The notes under the pieces are model-generated. The model was not told where the DNA came from and searched no databases. It saw nothing but the letters and a program-made list of their open reading frames with translations. Both the position numbers and the translations under genes were made by a program. A stretch of DNA of 64,000 nucleotides from DASVXQ01 sp040414855 (GTDB lineage: Bacteria > Actinomycetota > CALGFH01): contig JBEDUQ010000081.1 in the NCBI GenBank assembly GCA_040414855.1, forward strand, positions 1 to 64,000, read 5' to 3'. Shown piece by piece: positions 8,128 to 16,464 of this stretch (the stretch's first letter is position 1; each line of letters opens with the position of its first letter).

Positions 8128-9347
8128 CAGCCGCCCACCGGGTCCGCTGTCGGGACGAACGCCGGCAGGGTCGCCTCCAGCAGGAAGCCTCCCTCGGCGT
8201 CCGGGCCGGCGCGCAGGCTGCCGCCGACCAGCTCGATGCGCCGGCGCAAGTTGGCGATGCCCATACCGGAGCCGGTCGCGGCCAGCACCGGGTCGGGCCG
8301 TCCGGTCGGCGCGGTGTTGCGGACGGTCACCCGCACCTGCCCAGGCTCGTAGCGCACCCGCACCGCCACCTCGGCGCCCGGCGCGTGCTTGCGTACGTTG
8401 GTCAGGGCCTCCCGCACGACCCGGTCGACGGTGCGCCCGACCACCGGCGACGCCAGCGCCGGGTCGCCGTCCTCGACCAGCTCGGTGGGCACGCCGACGG
8501 CATTGGACTCCGCCGCCAGCGCGGCGAGCGCGTGGCCCGGCGGGAGCGACTCCTCGTGCGGCCGGTCGCCGTCGGGCTGCGTGCGGAGGATGCCGACCAG
8601 GTCGCGCAGCTCGTCCAGCGCCCGGCAGCCGGCCAGCCGCAGCTCCTCGGCCGCCTGGCGGGTCGCCTGGTCGGGCGCGGTCATCCGCAGCGCGCCGGCC
8701 TGGAGCACCATCAGGCTCACCCGGTGGGTGACCACGTCGTGCATCTCGCTGGCGAGCCGGGCGCGCTCCTCGGCGCGGGCCTGCTCGGCCAGCAGCTCCC
8801 GCTCGCGCTCCGCCCGCTCGGCGCGCTCGGTCAGGGCCCTGATCAGCCGCCTGCGGGCCTCGAAGTACATCGCCAGCAGCGGGCCGATCGCGATCCGCGC
8901 CAGGCCGATGGTGATGACCGTGACCGATGGCTGCCAGGGCCGCGCGACCACGATCGTGAGCACCGCCAGGGCGGCGTAGGTCCAGCGCCGGTCGATGCGG
9001 CACTGAAGCGGCGCGTAGGCGGCGAGCACGGTCGCGAACGGCGCCCAGATGTTGCCCGGCTGCGCCGGCACCAGCAGGTGGGCCGGGGAGATCAGCAGGG
9101 TCACCAGCAGCGTGAACCCGGCCAGGATCCCGACCACCAGGAGCGGCGCGCGCCGGCGCAGCACCAGCGAGAAGCAGGCGAGCGCCTGGATCGCGAGCAT
9201 CGCCCACGCGAGCTTCCCCGGGTTGGCCGGCCACCAGGAAGCGCCGATCAGCGTCAGCGTGGTGTCGAGGGCGACGAAGCCGAGCGCGAGCCCCAGGTCG
9301 AGGGCCAGCGCGCCTCTGGTTCTGGCCACGTCCGGGCCGCGGATCAT
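8127..9347 (-). CDS. Membrane sensor histidine kinase, HisKA_3 (NarL/DesK) class
   Basis: A 406-residue inner-membrane kinase. Residues about 12-165 hold roughly five hydrophobic helices with short loops, so there is no large periplasmic sensor. A coiled linker rich in E/R (ERAERERELLAEQARAEER) leads into the HisKA_3 helix with the phosphoacceptor His in ARLASEMHDVVTHRVS. The HATPase domain follows, with N box REALTNVRKHAPG and a G box ending GSGMGIANLRRRIELVGG. The start ATG at 9347 is preceded by GAGAGG; an upstream in-frame GTG without such a site is less likely. It is coupled to the response regulator through a TGATG overlap. The upstream 249-bp gap contains a 22-bp tandem repeat. Confidence 0.93.
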   Translation of the reverse strand: MIRGPDVARTRGALALDLGLALGFVALDTTLTLIGASWWPANPGKLAWAMLAIQALACFSLVLRRRAPLLVVGILAGFTLLVTLLISPAHLLVPAQPGNIWAPFATVLAAYAPLQCRIDRRWTYAALAVLTIVVARPWQPSVTVITIGLARIAIGPLLAMYFEARRRLIRALTERAERAERERELLAEQARAEERARLASEMHDVVTHRVSLMVLQAGALRMTAPDQATRQAAEELRLAGCRALDELRDLVGILRTQPDGDRPHEESLPPGHALAALAAESNAVGVPTELVEDGDPALASPVVGRTVDRVVREALTNVRKHAPGAEVAVRVRYEPGQVRVTVRNTAPTGRPDPVLAATGSGMGIANLRRRIELVGGSLRAGPDAEGGFLLEATLPAFVPTADPVGG

Positions 9348-9446
9348 GCCTCTCACCTGGCAAACGGTACTCCACCGACCGGTCCGGGACGTCAAGGTCA
9401 CCACCTTCGGAGGGTCGGCTCCCTACCAAGGTCGTATGGCCGCCCC

Positions 9447-9494
9447 CGGGAGGCTCCGTTGGTCGCCCCGGGAGGCTCCGTTGGTCGCTCCGGG
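9447..9494. repeat. 22-bp tandem direct repeat, 2.2 copies
   Basis: Units at 9447-9468 and 9469-9490 differ at one base, and the first four bases (CGGG) recur at 9491-9494. Each unit contains GGAGGCTCCGTTGGTCG. The repeat sits in the 249-bp space between the divergent kinase operon and the ABC transporter operon, where no gene is seen. It could be a paired protein site or a simple slippage duplication. Confidence 0.85.
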
Positions 9495-9596
9495 TCGCGA
9501 CCCATCGCCCTACCGGCGGCCCACCCCCGCGCCGTGCAATGGGTCCCGAACGATCGACGGCAATCGACAGGCAGTCACGCGACGAGGAGCGATCGA

Positions 9597-10373
9597 GTGA
9601 TCGAAGTTCGGGACCTGACCAAACGATACGGCGGCACCACCGCCGTCGGCCGGCTGTCGTTCGAGGTGCGGCCGGGCGTGGTGACCGGCTTCCTCGGCCC
9701 CAACGGGTCGGGGAAGTCGACCACCCTGCGAGTGATCCTCGGGCTGGACCACCCCACCGCCGGCAGCGCCACCGTGGACGGCCGCGCCTACGCCGACCTG
9801 CCGGCGCCGGTCGAGGCGGTCGGGGCGCTGCTCGACGCGGGCGCCGCAGACCGGGCGCGGACGGCCTACGACCACCTGCGCTGGGTGGCGCGGGCGGCGC
9901 GGCTGCCGCGCCGGCGGATCGGCGAGGTGCTCGACCTGGTCGGGCTCGGCGAGGTCGCCGGCCGACGGGTGCGGACCTTCTCGCTGGGGATGTCCCAGCG
10001 GCTCGGGGTCGCCACCGCGCTGCTTGGCGACCCGGGGACGCTGATCCTCGACGAGCCGGTCAACGGTCTCGACCCCGAGGGGATCGCCTGGATCGGCGGG
10101 CTGCTCCGGCGGCTGGCCGCCGAGGGCAGGACCATGCTGATCGCCAGCCACCACCTCGCCGAGGTGCAGCAGACCGCCGACGCGGTGGTGGTCATCGGGC
10201 GCGGCAGGCTGCTCGCGCAGGCGACCACCGCCGAGCTGACCGCCGGCGGCCGCAGCCTCGCGGAGGCCTATCGGTCCCTCACCACCGCCAGCACCCAGTA
10301 CCGGAGCCGGCCACAGAGCCAGCCGGCGACCCAACTCGCGGTCGACCGACCGCGCGAAAGGAGCAGCAGATGA
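9597..10373 (+). CDS. ABC transporter ATP-binding protein (ABC-2/DrrA-like)
   Basis: A 258-residue cytoplasmic ATPase. Walker A is GPNGSGKST (about residues 37-45), the signature is FSLGMSQRLGVA, Walker B is LILDEPVNGLD, and the switch His is in IASHHLAE. The GTG start at 9597 follows GAGGAG by about seven bases. The stop overlaps the ATG of the YceI gene (ATGA), and that gene in turn overlaps the permease, so the three genes form one coupled operon. By family it energises an ABC-2 export permease (10924-11751). The C-terminal 30 residues (after the ATPase core) are polar and probably unstructured. The substrate is unknown. Confidence 0.93.
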   Translation: MIEVRDLTKRYGGTTAVGRLSFEVRPGVVTGFLGPNGSGKSTTLRVILGLDHPTAGSATVDGRAYADLPAPVEAVGALLDAGAADRARTAYDHLRWVARAARLPRRRIGEVLDLVGLGEVAGRRVRTFSLGMSQRLGVATALLGDPGTLILDEPVNGLDPEGIAWIGGLLRRLAAEGRTMLIASHHLAEVQQTADAVVVIGRGRLLAQATTAELTAGGRSLAEAYRSLTTASTQYRSRPQSQPATQLAVDRPRERSSR

Positions 10374-10927
10374 CCGCCACCGACCTCACCCCCGGCACCC
10401 CCGACAGCCCGAGCGGCATGCGCGCGCCGGCGATCGGCGCCTACCGCATCGACCCCGCCCGCTCGACCGTCGCCTTCCGCACCCGCCATCTGTTCGGGCT
10501 CGCCCGGGTGAAAGGCAGCTTCAGCATCCGGCGAGGGCTGGTCGAGGTGACCGACCCGGCCGGCGAGTCGCGGGTCCAGGTCGAGATCGACGCCGCCAGC
10601 TTCCACACCGGCAACGGCCATCGTGACGGCGACGTCCGCTCGGCCAAGTTCCTGGACACCGGCCGGCACCCCTCGATGACCTTCGCCGCGCGGCGCCTGG
10701 AACGCGGGGCCGAGGGGGCCGCGCTGGTCGGGACGCTGACGGTCAAGGGCGTCGAGCGTCCGGTGCGCCTGGCGATCGATCGCTGCGCGCGGAACGGGGA
10801 CCCCCGCGGGTTCGTGGCCAGCGCCTCGGCGCGGATCGACCGGACCGAGTTCGGCATCACCGCCTCGCGCGGGATGGCCGGCCGCTACCTGGACCTTTCG
10901 ATCGAGGTCGTGGGGGTGCCGCGATGA
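10370..10927 (+). CDS. YceI-family lipid-binding (lipocalin-like) protein without signal peptide
   Basis: A 185-residue YceI protein. Motifs are AYRIDPARSTVAFRTRHLFG at the beginning of the domain, VEIDAASFHTGNGHRDGDVR, FLDTGRHPSMTF and the end RTEFGITAS. YceI domains form a barrel that binds isoprenoid-like lipids in the proteins studied. Many homologues are secreted; this one has a polar, proline-rich N-terminus (residues 1-20) and no signal sequence, so it should be cytoplasmic. Its ATG overlaps the ATPase stop and its stop overlaps the permease start (both ATGA), placing it inside an ABC transporter operon. That position hints at a hydrophobic cargo or substrate link, which is inference. 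Confidence 0.92.
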   Translation: MTATDLTPGTPDSPSGMRAPAIGAYRIDPARSTVAFRTRHLFGLARVKGSFSIRRGLVEVTDPAGESRVQVEIDAASFHTGNGHRDGDVRSAKFLDTGRHPSMTFAARRLERGAEGAALVGTLTVKGVERPVRLAIDRCARNGDPRGFVASASARIDRTEFGITASRGMAGRYLDLSIEVVGVPR

Positions 10928-11751
10928 CCACGACCCAGCTGCGCATGCCGGTGGCGGCGCGCTCCGGGCCGCTGCGGCGGCTCGGCGACGCGCTGGCCGC
11001 CGAGTGGATCAAGGTCGCCACGCTGCACGCGATGTACCCGCTGCTGGTGGTGGCCGGCGCGCTCGCCGTCGGGGTCGGGGCGCTGCTCTCCGCGTCCGCC
11101 GGCGACGACCCCGCGACGCGGGTCGCCGGCGGGCCGCCGTTCGACCCGGTGGCGACCGCGCTGTCGGCGATGCCCTACGCCGGCGTGATCGTGGCCGCCA
11201 TGGCGGTGACCCTGGTGACCTCCGAGTACGGCAACGGGATGATCCGGCTGACGCTGTCCGTGACCCCGTCGCGATGGCGCGTGTTCGGCGCGAAGCTGCT
11301 GGTCGCAGCGGTGCCGGCGCTGCTGGCGGGGACCGCGTTCGCGGCCGCGTCGGTCGCGGTCGGCCTGCGGATGCTGGCCTCGCGAGGCGTGGCCACGCCG
11401 GGCCTGACCGACCCCAAGGTGCTCGGCGCGATCGCGGGGGCCGGCGTCGGGACCTGCCTGATCAGCCTGCTGGCCACCTGCGTCGCGGTCGCGGTCCGCC
11501 ACACCGCGCCGGCGGTCGCGCTCACCAACCTGATCGCGTTCGTGCCGGGGATCATGTACGCACTGCCCGACTGGTGGCAGCGCAACCTGATCGCCTACCT
11601 GCCGACCGGCGCGACCGGCAGCCTCGCCGGAACCGTGGCCGACCGCTCTGTGGCGACCCTGCCGACGGCGACCGCCTACCTGGTGATCGCCGGCTGGGCG
11701 CTCGCGCTGGTGGTCGCGGCCGGCACGGTCTTCGCGGGCAGGGACGCCTAG
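10924..11751 (+). CDS. ABC-2 type transporter permease
   Basis: A 275-residue membrane protein with about six hydrophobic helices. One near residues 35-60 (PLLVVAGALAVGVGALL) is followed by an extracytoplasmic stretch, then AGVIVAAMAVTLVTSEYGNG. The segment EYGNGMIRLTLSVTPSRWRVFGAK is the conserved cytoplasmic ABC-2 loop (quoted here only as the EYGNGMIRLTL core). The final helix ends near AGTVFAGRDA. It pairs with the ATPase at 9597-10373 with YceI between them, all in coupled frame overlaps. Probable export or lipid-associated transport; substrate unknown. Confidence 0.88.
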   Translation: MTTTQLRMPVAARSGPLRRLGDALAAEWIKVATLHAMYPLLVVAGALAVGVGALLSASAGDDPATRVAGGPPFDPVATALSAMPYAGVIVAAMAVTLVTSEYGNGMIRLTLSVTPSRWRVFGAKLLVAAVPALLAGTAFAAASVAVGLRMLASRGVATPGLTDPKVLGAIAGAGVGTCLISLLATCVAVAVRHTAPAVALTNLIAFVPGIMYALPDWWQRNLIAYLPTGATGSLAGTVADRSVATLPTATAYLVIAGWALALVVAAGTVFAGRDA

Positions 11752-11756
11752 TGGCA

Positions 11757-11768
11757 TAGGCTGGGGGC
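11757..11768 (+). promoter_or_regulatory. Leaderless-type -10 box before the DUF664 gene
   Basis: TAGGCT (11757-11762) is followed by exactly six bases and then ATG at 11769, so transcription would begin at or next to the start codon. There is no purine-rich ribosome site with normal spacing. The same TANNNT-N6-ATG layout occurs before 41138 and 48189. Confidence 0.5.
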
Positions 11769-12305
11769 ATGACCGCACCAGTCACGCCCCCAGCCATGCC
11801 GCCACCGACGGAGCCGGCGGACTCGCTCACCGATCCCAAGGAGCTGCTGGCCGGCTACCTCGACTACTACCGGGCGACCGTCCTGAACAAGCTCGAGGGC
11901 ATGTCCGAGAAGGACCTGCGCTCGAGCCGGCTGCCCTCGGGATGGACGCCGCTCGCGCTGCTCAGGCACCTCACCTTCGTCGAGCTGCGCTGGCTGCGAT
12001 GGGGCTTCCTCGCCGAGGAGATCGACGACCCCTGGGGCGACGACGGCCCCGGCGGCGTCTGGGCGGTCCCCGACGAGACCACCAAGCAGGTGATCGCCGC
12101 CTTCCAGGACCAGTGCGAGCGCTCGCGGAAGATCGTCGCCGCCGCCTCCCTCGACGACGTCGCCCAGGCCGGCGGGCGCTTCGACACGCCCGAGTCGCCG
12201 CCCGCGCTCGTCTGGATCCTGTTCCACCTGGTCCAGGAGTACGCCCGCCACGCCGGCCACCTCGACGTCGCCCGCGAGCTGGCCGACGGGTCGGTCGGCG
12301 AGTAG
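11769..12305 (+). CDS. DUF664 / DinB-like four-helix protein (mycothiol-transferase-like)
   Basis: A 178-residue soluble protein of the DinB/DUF664 superfamily. Helix 1 has LAGYLDYYRATVLNKLEG. The core contains the metal-type histidine in PLALLRHLTFVELRWLRW, and the C-terminal helix has FHLVQEYARHAGHLDVAREL with further His residues, the usual three-His pattern of the fold. Members include thiol S-transferases using mycothiol or bacillithiol and many uncharacterised proteins; a thiol-transfer role is likely but not proven. The start seems leaderless (TAGGCT box six bases upstream). It lies 17 bases after the ABC permease and is convergent with phoD. Confidence 0.85.
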   Translation: MTAPVTPPAMPPPTEPADSLTDPKELLAGYLDYYRATVLNKLEGMSEKDLRSSRLPSGWTPLALLRHLTFVELRWLRWGFLAEEIDDPWGDDGPGGVWAVPDETTKQVIAAFQDQCERSRKIVAAASLDDVAQAGGRFDTPESPPALVWILFHLVQEYARHAGHLDVARELADGSVGE

Positions 12306-12316
12306 CACGGGGGCGG

Positions 12317-13774
12317 TCAGATCGGCAGCGGCGTGGCCGGGGCGGTGGCCGAGAGTGGGAAGGCTCCCGGCCGCCCGTCCTCGACCACCCAGGAGGTGAG
12401 GGTGGTGGCCGGCGCGGTCGCGTGGTCGGCGGTGGGGACCACCCGGTAGTCGCTGCGCCACGACGCCGGCGTCAGGGTGCAGCGCACGTAGCCGTGCCGC
12501 GTGCCCTCGAAGAAGCGCACGTGCGGGTTGGCGTGCAGGGCCGCCTCGACCTCGCGCCGCCAGCCGCAGGCCGAGCTGATCGAGGTGCCGACGAACTCGG
12601 TCGCCAGCGTCTGCGAGTCGGCGTCGGCGAAGTCGGCCTTGAGGTCGTTGACGAAGCTCGAGTGCCAGTCGCCGCTGAGCACGACCGGGTTGCTTGGGCG
12701 GTCCCTGGCGATCGCGTCGAGCAGCCGGTCGCGCGCGGCCGCGTAGCCGTCCCACTGGTCGTGGTTGATGCGCTGCGGGCCCGGCGCCGGCTCGTAGTCG
12801 TACTGCGCCATCATCGTCTGCTGCGCGATCACGTTCCAGCGCGCGGGCGACCGCCGCAGCCCGTCGATCAGCCAGCGCTCCTGGAGATCGCCGGTCATGG
12901 TCTGCGACGGGTCGAGCGACCGCGGGTGGCGCGGCGCGATGAAGCGGTCGTCTGCCTGCGGGGTCCGGTACTGGCGGGTGTCGAGCACGTTCAGCTCGGC
13001 GAGCTGGCCGAAGCGCAGCCGCCGGTAGGCGAGCATGTCGGGCCCGGCCGGCAGGGCGTGGCGCCGCAGCGGCAGGTGCTCGTAGTAGGCCTGGAAGGCA
13101 GCCGCGCGCAGCCGCAGGAAGCGCTCGGGGCCCATCGGCGGCCCGCCGTCCGGCCGCGAGCGGCTGGCCGCCCAGTTGTTCTCGACCTCGTGGTCGTCGA
13201 ACACCGCCACGAACGGGAAGCGGGCGTGGGCCGCCCGCAGGTCCACCGAGGTCTTGTACCAGGCGTGGATCCGCCGGAAGTCCGCCAGCGTCTCGGCGCC
13301 CTTGTGCTCGTAGATGTAGTCGCCGACGTGGACGACCAGGTCGAGGTCCTCGTCGGCCATGGTCCGGTAGGCGCCGTAGCGGCCGCCGACCCACGACTGG
13401 CAGGAGGCCAGCGCGAACGCCAGCCGCGAGTTCGGCGCGCCGGGCGCCGGGGCGGTCCGGGTGGTCCCGGCAGGGCTGACATAGTCGCGGGCCCTGAATC
13501 GGTAGTGATACTCACGGGCGGGGTCGAGCCCCGAGACCTCGACGTGGACCGAGTGGCCCAGCGCCGCCGGGGCGATCTCGCTCCCGCGCCGCACCACGCG
13601 ACGGAAGCGGTCGTCGCCGGCGACCTCCCACTGCACCATGAGGTCCATGGGTGGCATGCCGCCGCGGCCGTCCGGAGCCAGCGGCTCCGGCGCCAGGCGG
13701 GTCCAGAGCACGACCCCGTCGGGCAATGGGTCGCCGGACGCCACCCCGAGCGTGAAGGGGTCTTCCCTGGCCAC
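12317..13774 (-). CDS. phoD: PhoD-type alkaline phosphatase/phosphodiesterase, no Tat signal
   Basis: A 485-residue metallophosphoesterase. A fibronectin-like PhoD N-terminal domain (FTLGVASGDPLPDGVVLWTR, residues about 7-100) precedes the catalytic domain with LASCQSW, HVGDYIYEHKG, AVFDDHEVENNW and VLSGDWHSSF. These carry the metal-binding Asp, Asn and His residues of PhoD enzymes. PhoD is normally exported by the Tat pathway with a twin-arginine signal of about 30-45 residues. Here the GTG start at 13774 has an AGGAG site eight bases upstream and an in-frame stop lies 17 codons further up, so no signal peptide can exist at this locus. It may act in the cytoplasm or be exported in another way. 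Its end is 11 bases from the convergent DUF664 gene. Confidence 0.9.
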   Translation of the reverse strand: MAREDPFTLGVASGDPLPDGVVLWTRLAPEPLAPDGRGGMPPMDLMVQWEVAGDDRFRRVVRRGSEIAPAALGHSVHVEVSGLDPAREYHYRFRARDYVSPAGTTRTAPAPGAPNSRLAFALASCQSWVGGRYGAYRTMADEDLDLVVHVGDYIYEHKGAETLADFRRIHAWYKTSVDLRAAHARFPFVAVFDDHEVENNWAASRSRPDGGPPMGPERFLRLRAAAFQAYYEHLPLRRHALPAGPDMLAYRRLRFGQLAELNVLDTRQYRTPQADDRFIAPRHPRSLDPSQTMTGDLQERWLIDGLRRSPARWNVIAQQTMMAQYDYEPAPGPQRINHDQWDGYAAARDRLLDAIARDRPSNPVVLSGDWHSSFVNDLKADFADADSQTLATEFVGTSISSACGWRREVEAALHANPHVRFFEGTRHGYVRCTLTPASWRSDYRVVPTADHATAPATTLTSWVVEDGRPGAFPLSATAPATPLPI

Positions 13775-13886
13775 CGCTGAACTCCTGTCGTTCCGCTCGC
13801 CACCTGGCCTTTCAGGCAGACGCTACGGACCGAGTTCGAGCACAGCCGGACACGAACGCAAACACGGTCGAAACAGTCGGCGACAG

Positions 13887-14330
13887 TCAGGAGCCGGCGC
13901 CGTGCGTCTCGGCCGGAGGGGCGTGCTCGGCCGCCTTGGTGAGCTCGTGGATGGCCCTGGTCAGCTCGAGGATCTGGTTCGAGAGACGCAGCAGCTCCTC
14001 GTTCTGGCGCTCCTCGGCCTGGACCGTGTCCCACTCGTGGTCGGCCAGCGCCTGCCGCTTCGCGTCGGCGCGGTTCTGGCTGATCATCACGAAGGTCGAC
14101 AGGAAGATCGCCTCCAGCGACACGATCATGGTGAGCAGCCCGAATGGGTAGTGCTCGACCTTGAGCAGGATCCACAGCCCGAACCAGAGCACGTGGATGT
14201 AGACGAACGCCATCGAGCCGGCGAAGCGCGTGATCGCGTCGGCGATGCGGTTCTGGACGCTGGCGGCACGCTGGTTGGCGTGCTCGAGCAGCGCCGGGTT
14301 GCTCGGGGCCGATGGGCTTCGGATGCTCAC
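13887..14330 (-). CDS. DUF1003 membrane protein
   Basis: A 147-residue inner-membrane protein. The N-terminal helix carries NQRAASVQNRIADAITRFAG. Two transmembrane helices follow: SMAFVYIHVLWFGLWILL (about 45-62) and PFGLLTMIVSLEAIFLSTFV (about 69-88), then the motif MISQNRADAKRQALADHEWD typical of DUF1003. The C-terminal helix is a coiled coil (NEELLRLSNQILELTRAIHE). The GTG start at 14330 has AGGAG upstream. The function of the family is unknown; some homologues are linked to cyclic-nucleotide or metal-related contexts. It is upstream of, and co-directional with, phoD, 112 bases apart. Confidence 0.9.
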   Translation of the reverse strand: MSIRSPSAPSNPALLEHANQRAASVQNRIADAITRFAGSMAFVYIHVLWFGLWILLKVEHYPFGLLTMIVSLEAIFLSTFVMISQNRADAKRQALADHEWDTVQAEERQNEELLRLSNQILELTRAIHELTKAAEHAPPAETHGAGS

Positions 14331-14570
14331 ACCCGCTCCTTCCGCTCGCGCGGCCGTTCCCCCCGGGCCGCTGGGCAACGCTTCCACAGCCGTCTCGACA
14401 GCGTCAACGGCGGTGCGCCCCAAGCTCCAAGCTCCAGGCTCCACCCGTAGGGTGAGGCCGCCGCGGCGCGGATCCCTCCATGGCGTGAGGACTGGGGAGG
14501 GGTGGCCCGGATACGCTCGTCCCCGTTGCTGCCACGCTCGAGGATCTCGGCCGCCGCGCGAGGAGGCGCC

Positions 14571-15695
14571 ATGCGATCACCATCCAACGTCGTGCCGCGG
14601 ATGGGCTGGCGCGGCGACCTGGTCACCGTGCTGCTGTCGACCTGGCTGATCGGCGGGCTGTTCCTCGACGGCTGGGCGCACAACACCCGACCGTCGCTGG
14701 AGACCTTCTTCACCCCGTGGCACGCGGCCTTCTACTCCGGCTTCGCCGCCACCGCCGCGTGGATGTGCTGGTCGGTGTGGACCCGCAGGCGCCCGGGCGG
14801 CTCCTGGCTCCAGGCGGTCCCGGCCGGCTACGGCCTCGGCCTGGCCGGGCTGGCGATCTTCCTGGTGTCCGGGGCCGGCGACATGGCCTGGCACATCGCC
14901 TTCGGGATCGAGCGGCACATCGACGCGTTGCTGAGCCCGACCCACCTCGGCCTGTTCACCGGCGCGTTCCTGATCGTGACCACCCCGCTGCGCTCGGCCT
15001 GGGCGGACCCCGAGACCAGCCGGCGGGTGGGCTTCTCGCGGCTGCTGCCGGCGCTGCTGTCGCTGACGCTCGCGGGCAGCCTGGCGGCGTTCATGTTCCA
15101 GTACCTGCACCCGATCGACGACAACTTCGTGAGCCTCGGGCGGGCGCGGTTCTTCACCGACAACTTCACGGTGTTCCAGTACTACGACGTCCACCAGCTC
15201 GCGATCCAGGCCGGCGTGCCGGGGTTCATGCTGAGCAGCGTGTTCCTGTTCGGGCCGCTGCTGTTCCTGCTGCGCCGCTGGCGGCCGCCGGCCGGCAGCG
15301 CACTGCTGATCATCGGCGTCCAGTGCGTGCTGCTCCAGCTCATGACCGGGCTCCAGGACGGCGGCCTCGCGGTGCTCGGCCTGATCGGCGCGATCGCGAT
15401 CGAGGTCCTGCTCGCCGGGCTGCGGCCGGTGCCGGCCTCGCGCTGGCGGGTGCGGTCCTTCTGCGCCCTGGCGCCGGTCGCATTCTGGGGCGCCTACCTC
15501 GGCGGCATCGCCCTGCACGACGGCGGGCTCGGCTGGAACGCGGAGGACTGGGGCGGCGCGGTGGTGTGGTCGGCGCTCACCATGCTGGCGCTGGCGATGC
15601 TGATGCTGCCGCCGGTGGTGCCGGCCCGGCGCGCGACCGCGGCCGCCTCCGAGGAGGCTCAGCCGCCCGTGACCAGCAGCCAGATGAGCACGTAG
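14571..15695 (+). CDS. Polytopic membrane protein, function unknown
   Basis: A 374-residue integral membrane protein with about nine to ten hydrophobic helices, for example LVTVLLSTWLIGGLFLDGWA, GLGLAGLAIFLVSGAGDMAW, LSLTLAGSLAAFMFQYLHP, MLSSVFLFGPLLFLL and LTMLALAMLMLPPVV. Polar residues that look conserved lie in or near membranes: DGWAHN, ETFFTPWHAAFY, GDMAWHIAFG and PTHLG. The repeated His/Asp/Glu in these loops suggests metal or haem contact. The start ATG at 14571 has a perfect GAGGAGG site. I do not recognise a named family. The 3' end overlaps the convergent HlyIII-like gene by 37 bases. Confidence 0.8.
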   Translation: MRSPSNVVPRMGWRGDLVTVLLSTWLIGGLFLDGWAHNTRPSLETFFTPWHAAFYSGFAATAAWMCWSVWTRRRPGGSWLQAVPAGYGLGLAGLAIFLVSGAGDMAWHIAFGIERHIDALLSPTHLGLFTGAFLIVTTPLRSAWADPETSRRVGFSRLLPALLSLTLAGSLAAFMFQYLHPIDDNFVSLGRARFFTDNFTVFQYYDVHQLAIQAGVPGFMLSSVFLFGPLLFLLRRWRPPAGSALLIIGVQCVLLQLMTGLQDGGLAVLGLIGAIAIEVLLAGLRPVPASRWRVRSFCALAPVAFWGAYLGGIALHDGGLGWNAEDWGGAVVWSALTMLALAMLMLPPVVPARRATAAASEEAQPPVTSSQMST

Positions 15696-16309
15696 TGGCA
15701 GAGCCCGGCGCCGACCGTGAAGGCGTGCCAGACCTCGTGGTAGCCGAACACGGTCGGTGACGGGTTGGGGCGCTGGCGGTTGAGGATCACCGCGCCGACC
15801 GTGTACAGGATGCCGCCCGCCACCAGCAGGACCAGCTTGGTCGCGCCGAGCCGGTGCGCCAGCCACGGCAGGCTGAAGACCGCGACCCAGCCGAGCGACA
15901 GGTACAGGGTGATCCCGACGATGCGGATCCGGTGCCAGAAGATCACCACCATGATCCCGCCCGCCGCGACCGTCCAGACCGCGGCGACGATCAGCATCCC
16001 CAAGGTGCGGTTGAACGCGAGCAGCGCGAACGGCGTGTAGCTGCCGGCGATCAGCACGTAGATCATCGCGTGGTCGGCCTGGTCCATGCGCCGTCGCGCG
16101 GCCGCCGACCAGCGGCCCAGGTGGAACGCGGCGCTGGTGCCGTAGAGCCCGGCGAGGCTGACCGCGTAGACGGCCGCCCCCACCTTGGCCAGGGTGCTCC
16201 AGCCGGCCAGCACCAGCGCGATCCCGGCCGGGATCGAGACGATAAAGGCGATCTGGTGCAACCGCCCGCGCAGCTTGGGGGTTATGAGGGTCTCCGGGGC
16301 GAGGGGCAT
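15659..16309 (-). CDS. Hemolysin III / TrhA (PAQR-type) membrane protein
   Basis: A 216-residue protein with seven predicted membrane helices. HlyIII/PAQR signatures are visible: SAAFHLGRW followed by MDQADHAMIYVLIAGSYTPF, and the C-terminal EVWHAFTVGAGLCHY. The His and Asp residues in these motifs are the conserved zinc-site residues of the superfamily. Bacterial members affect membrane properties and lipid homeostasis; a haemolytic role is historical. The ATG at 16309 is the most likely start, though an in-frame start lies 48 bases upstream, and neither has a strong ribosome site. It is convergent and overlapping (37 bases) with the membrane protein at 14571-15695. Confidence 0.9.
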   Translation of the reverse strand: MPLAPETLITPKLRGRLHQIAFIVSIPAGIALVLAGWSTLAKVGAAVYAVSLAGLYGTSAAFHLGRWSAAARRRMDQADHAMIYVLIAGSYTPFALLAFNRTLGMLIVAAVWTVAAGGIMVVIFWHRIRIVGITLYLSLGWVAVFSLPWLAHRLGATKLVLLVAGGILYTVGAVILNRQRPNPSPTVFGYHEVWHAFTVGAGLCHYVLIWLLVTGG

Positions 16310-16464
16310 CACTGGATCGTACCGTGCGAGGAGCGCCCCGGTCGTCAACCCGAGCAACTTGGTCGCGGACCGTGGCCCCGCGACCTCGAACTTCGCGCGC
16401 GGGAATCCCAGGTGGGATATTCGAGTCTCTAGTAATGGAATGTCCGCCGAGCAAGGGAGCCGAG

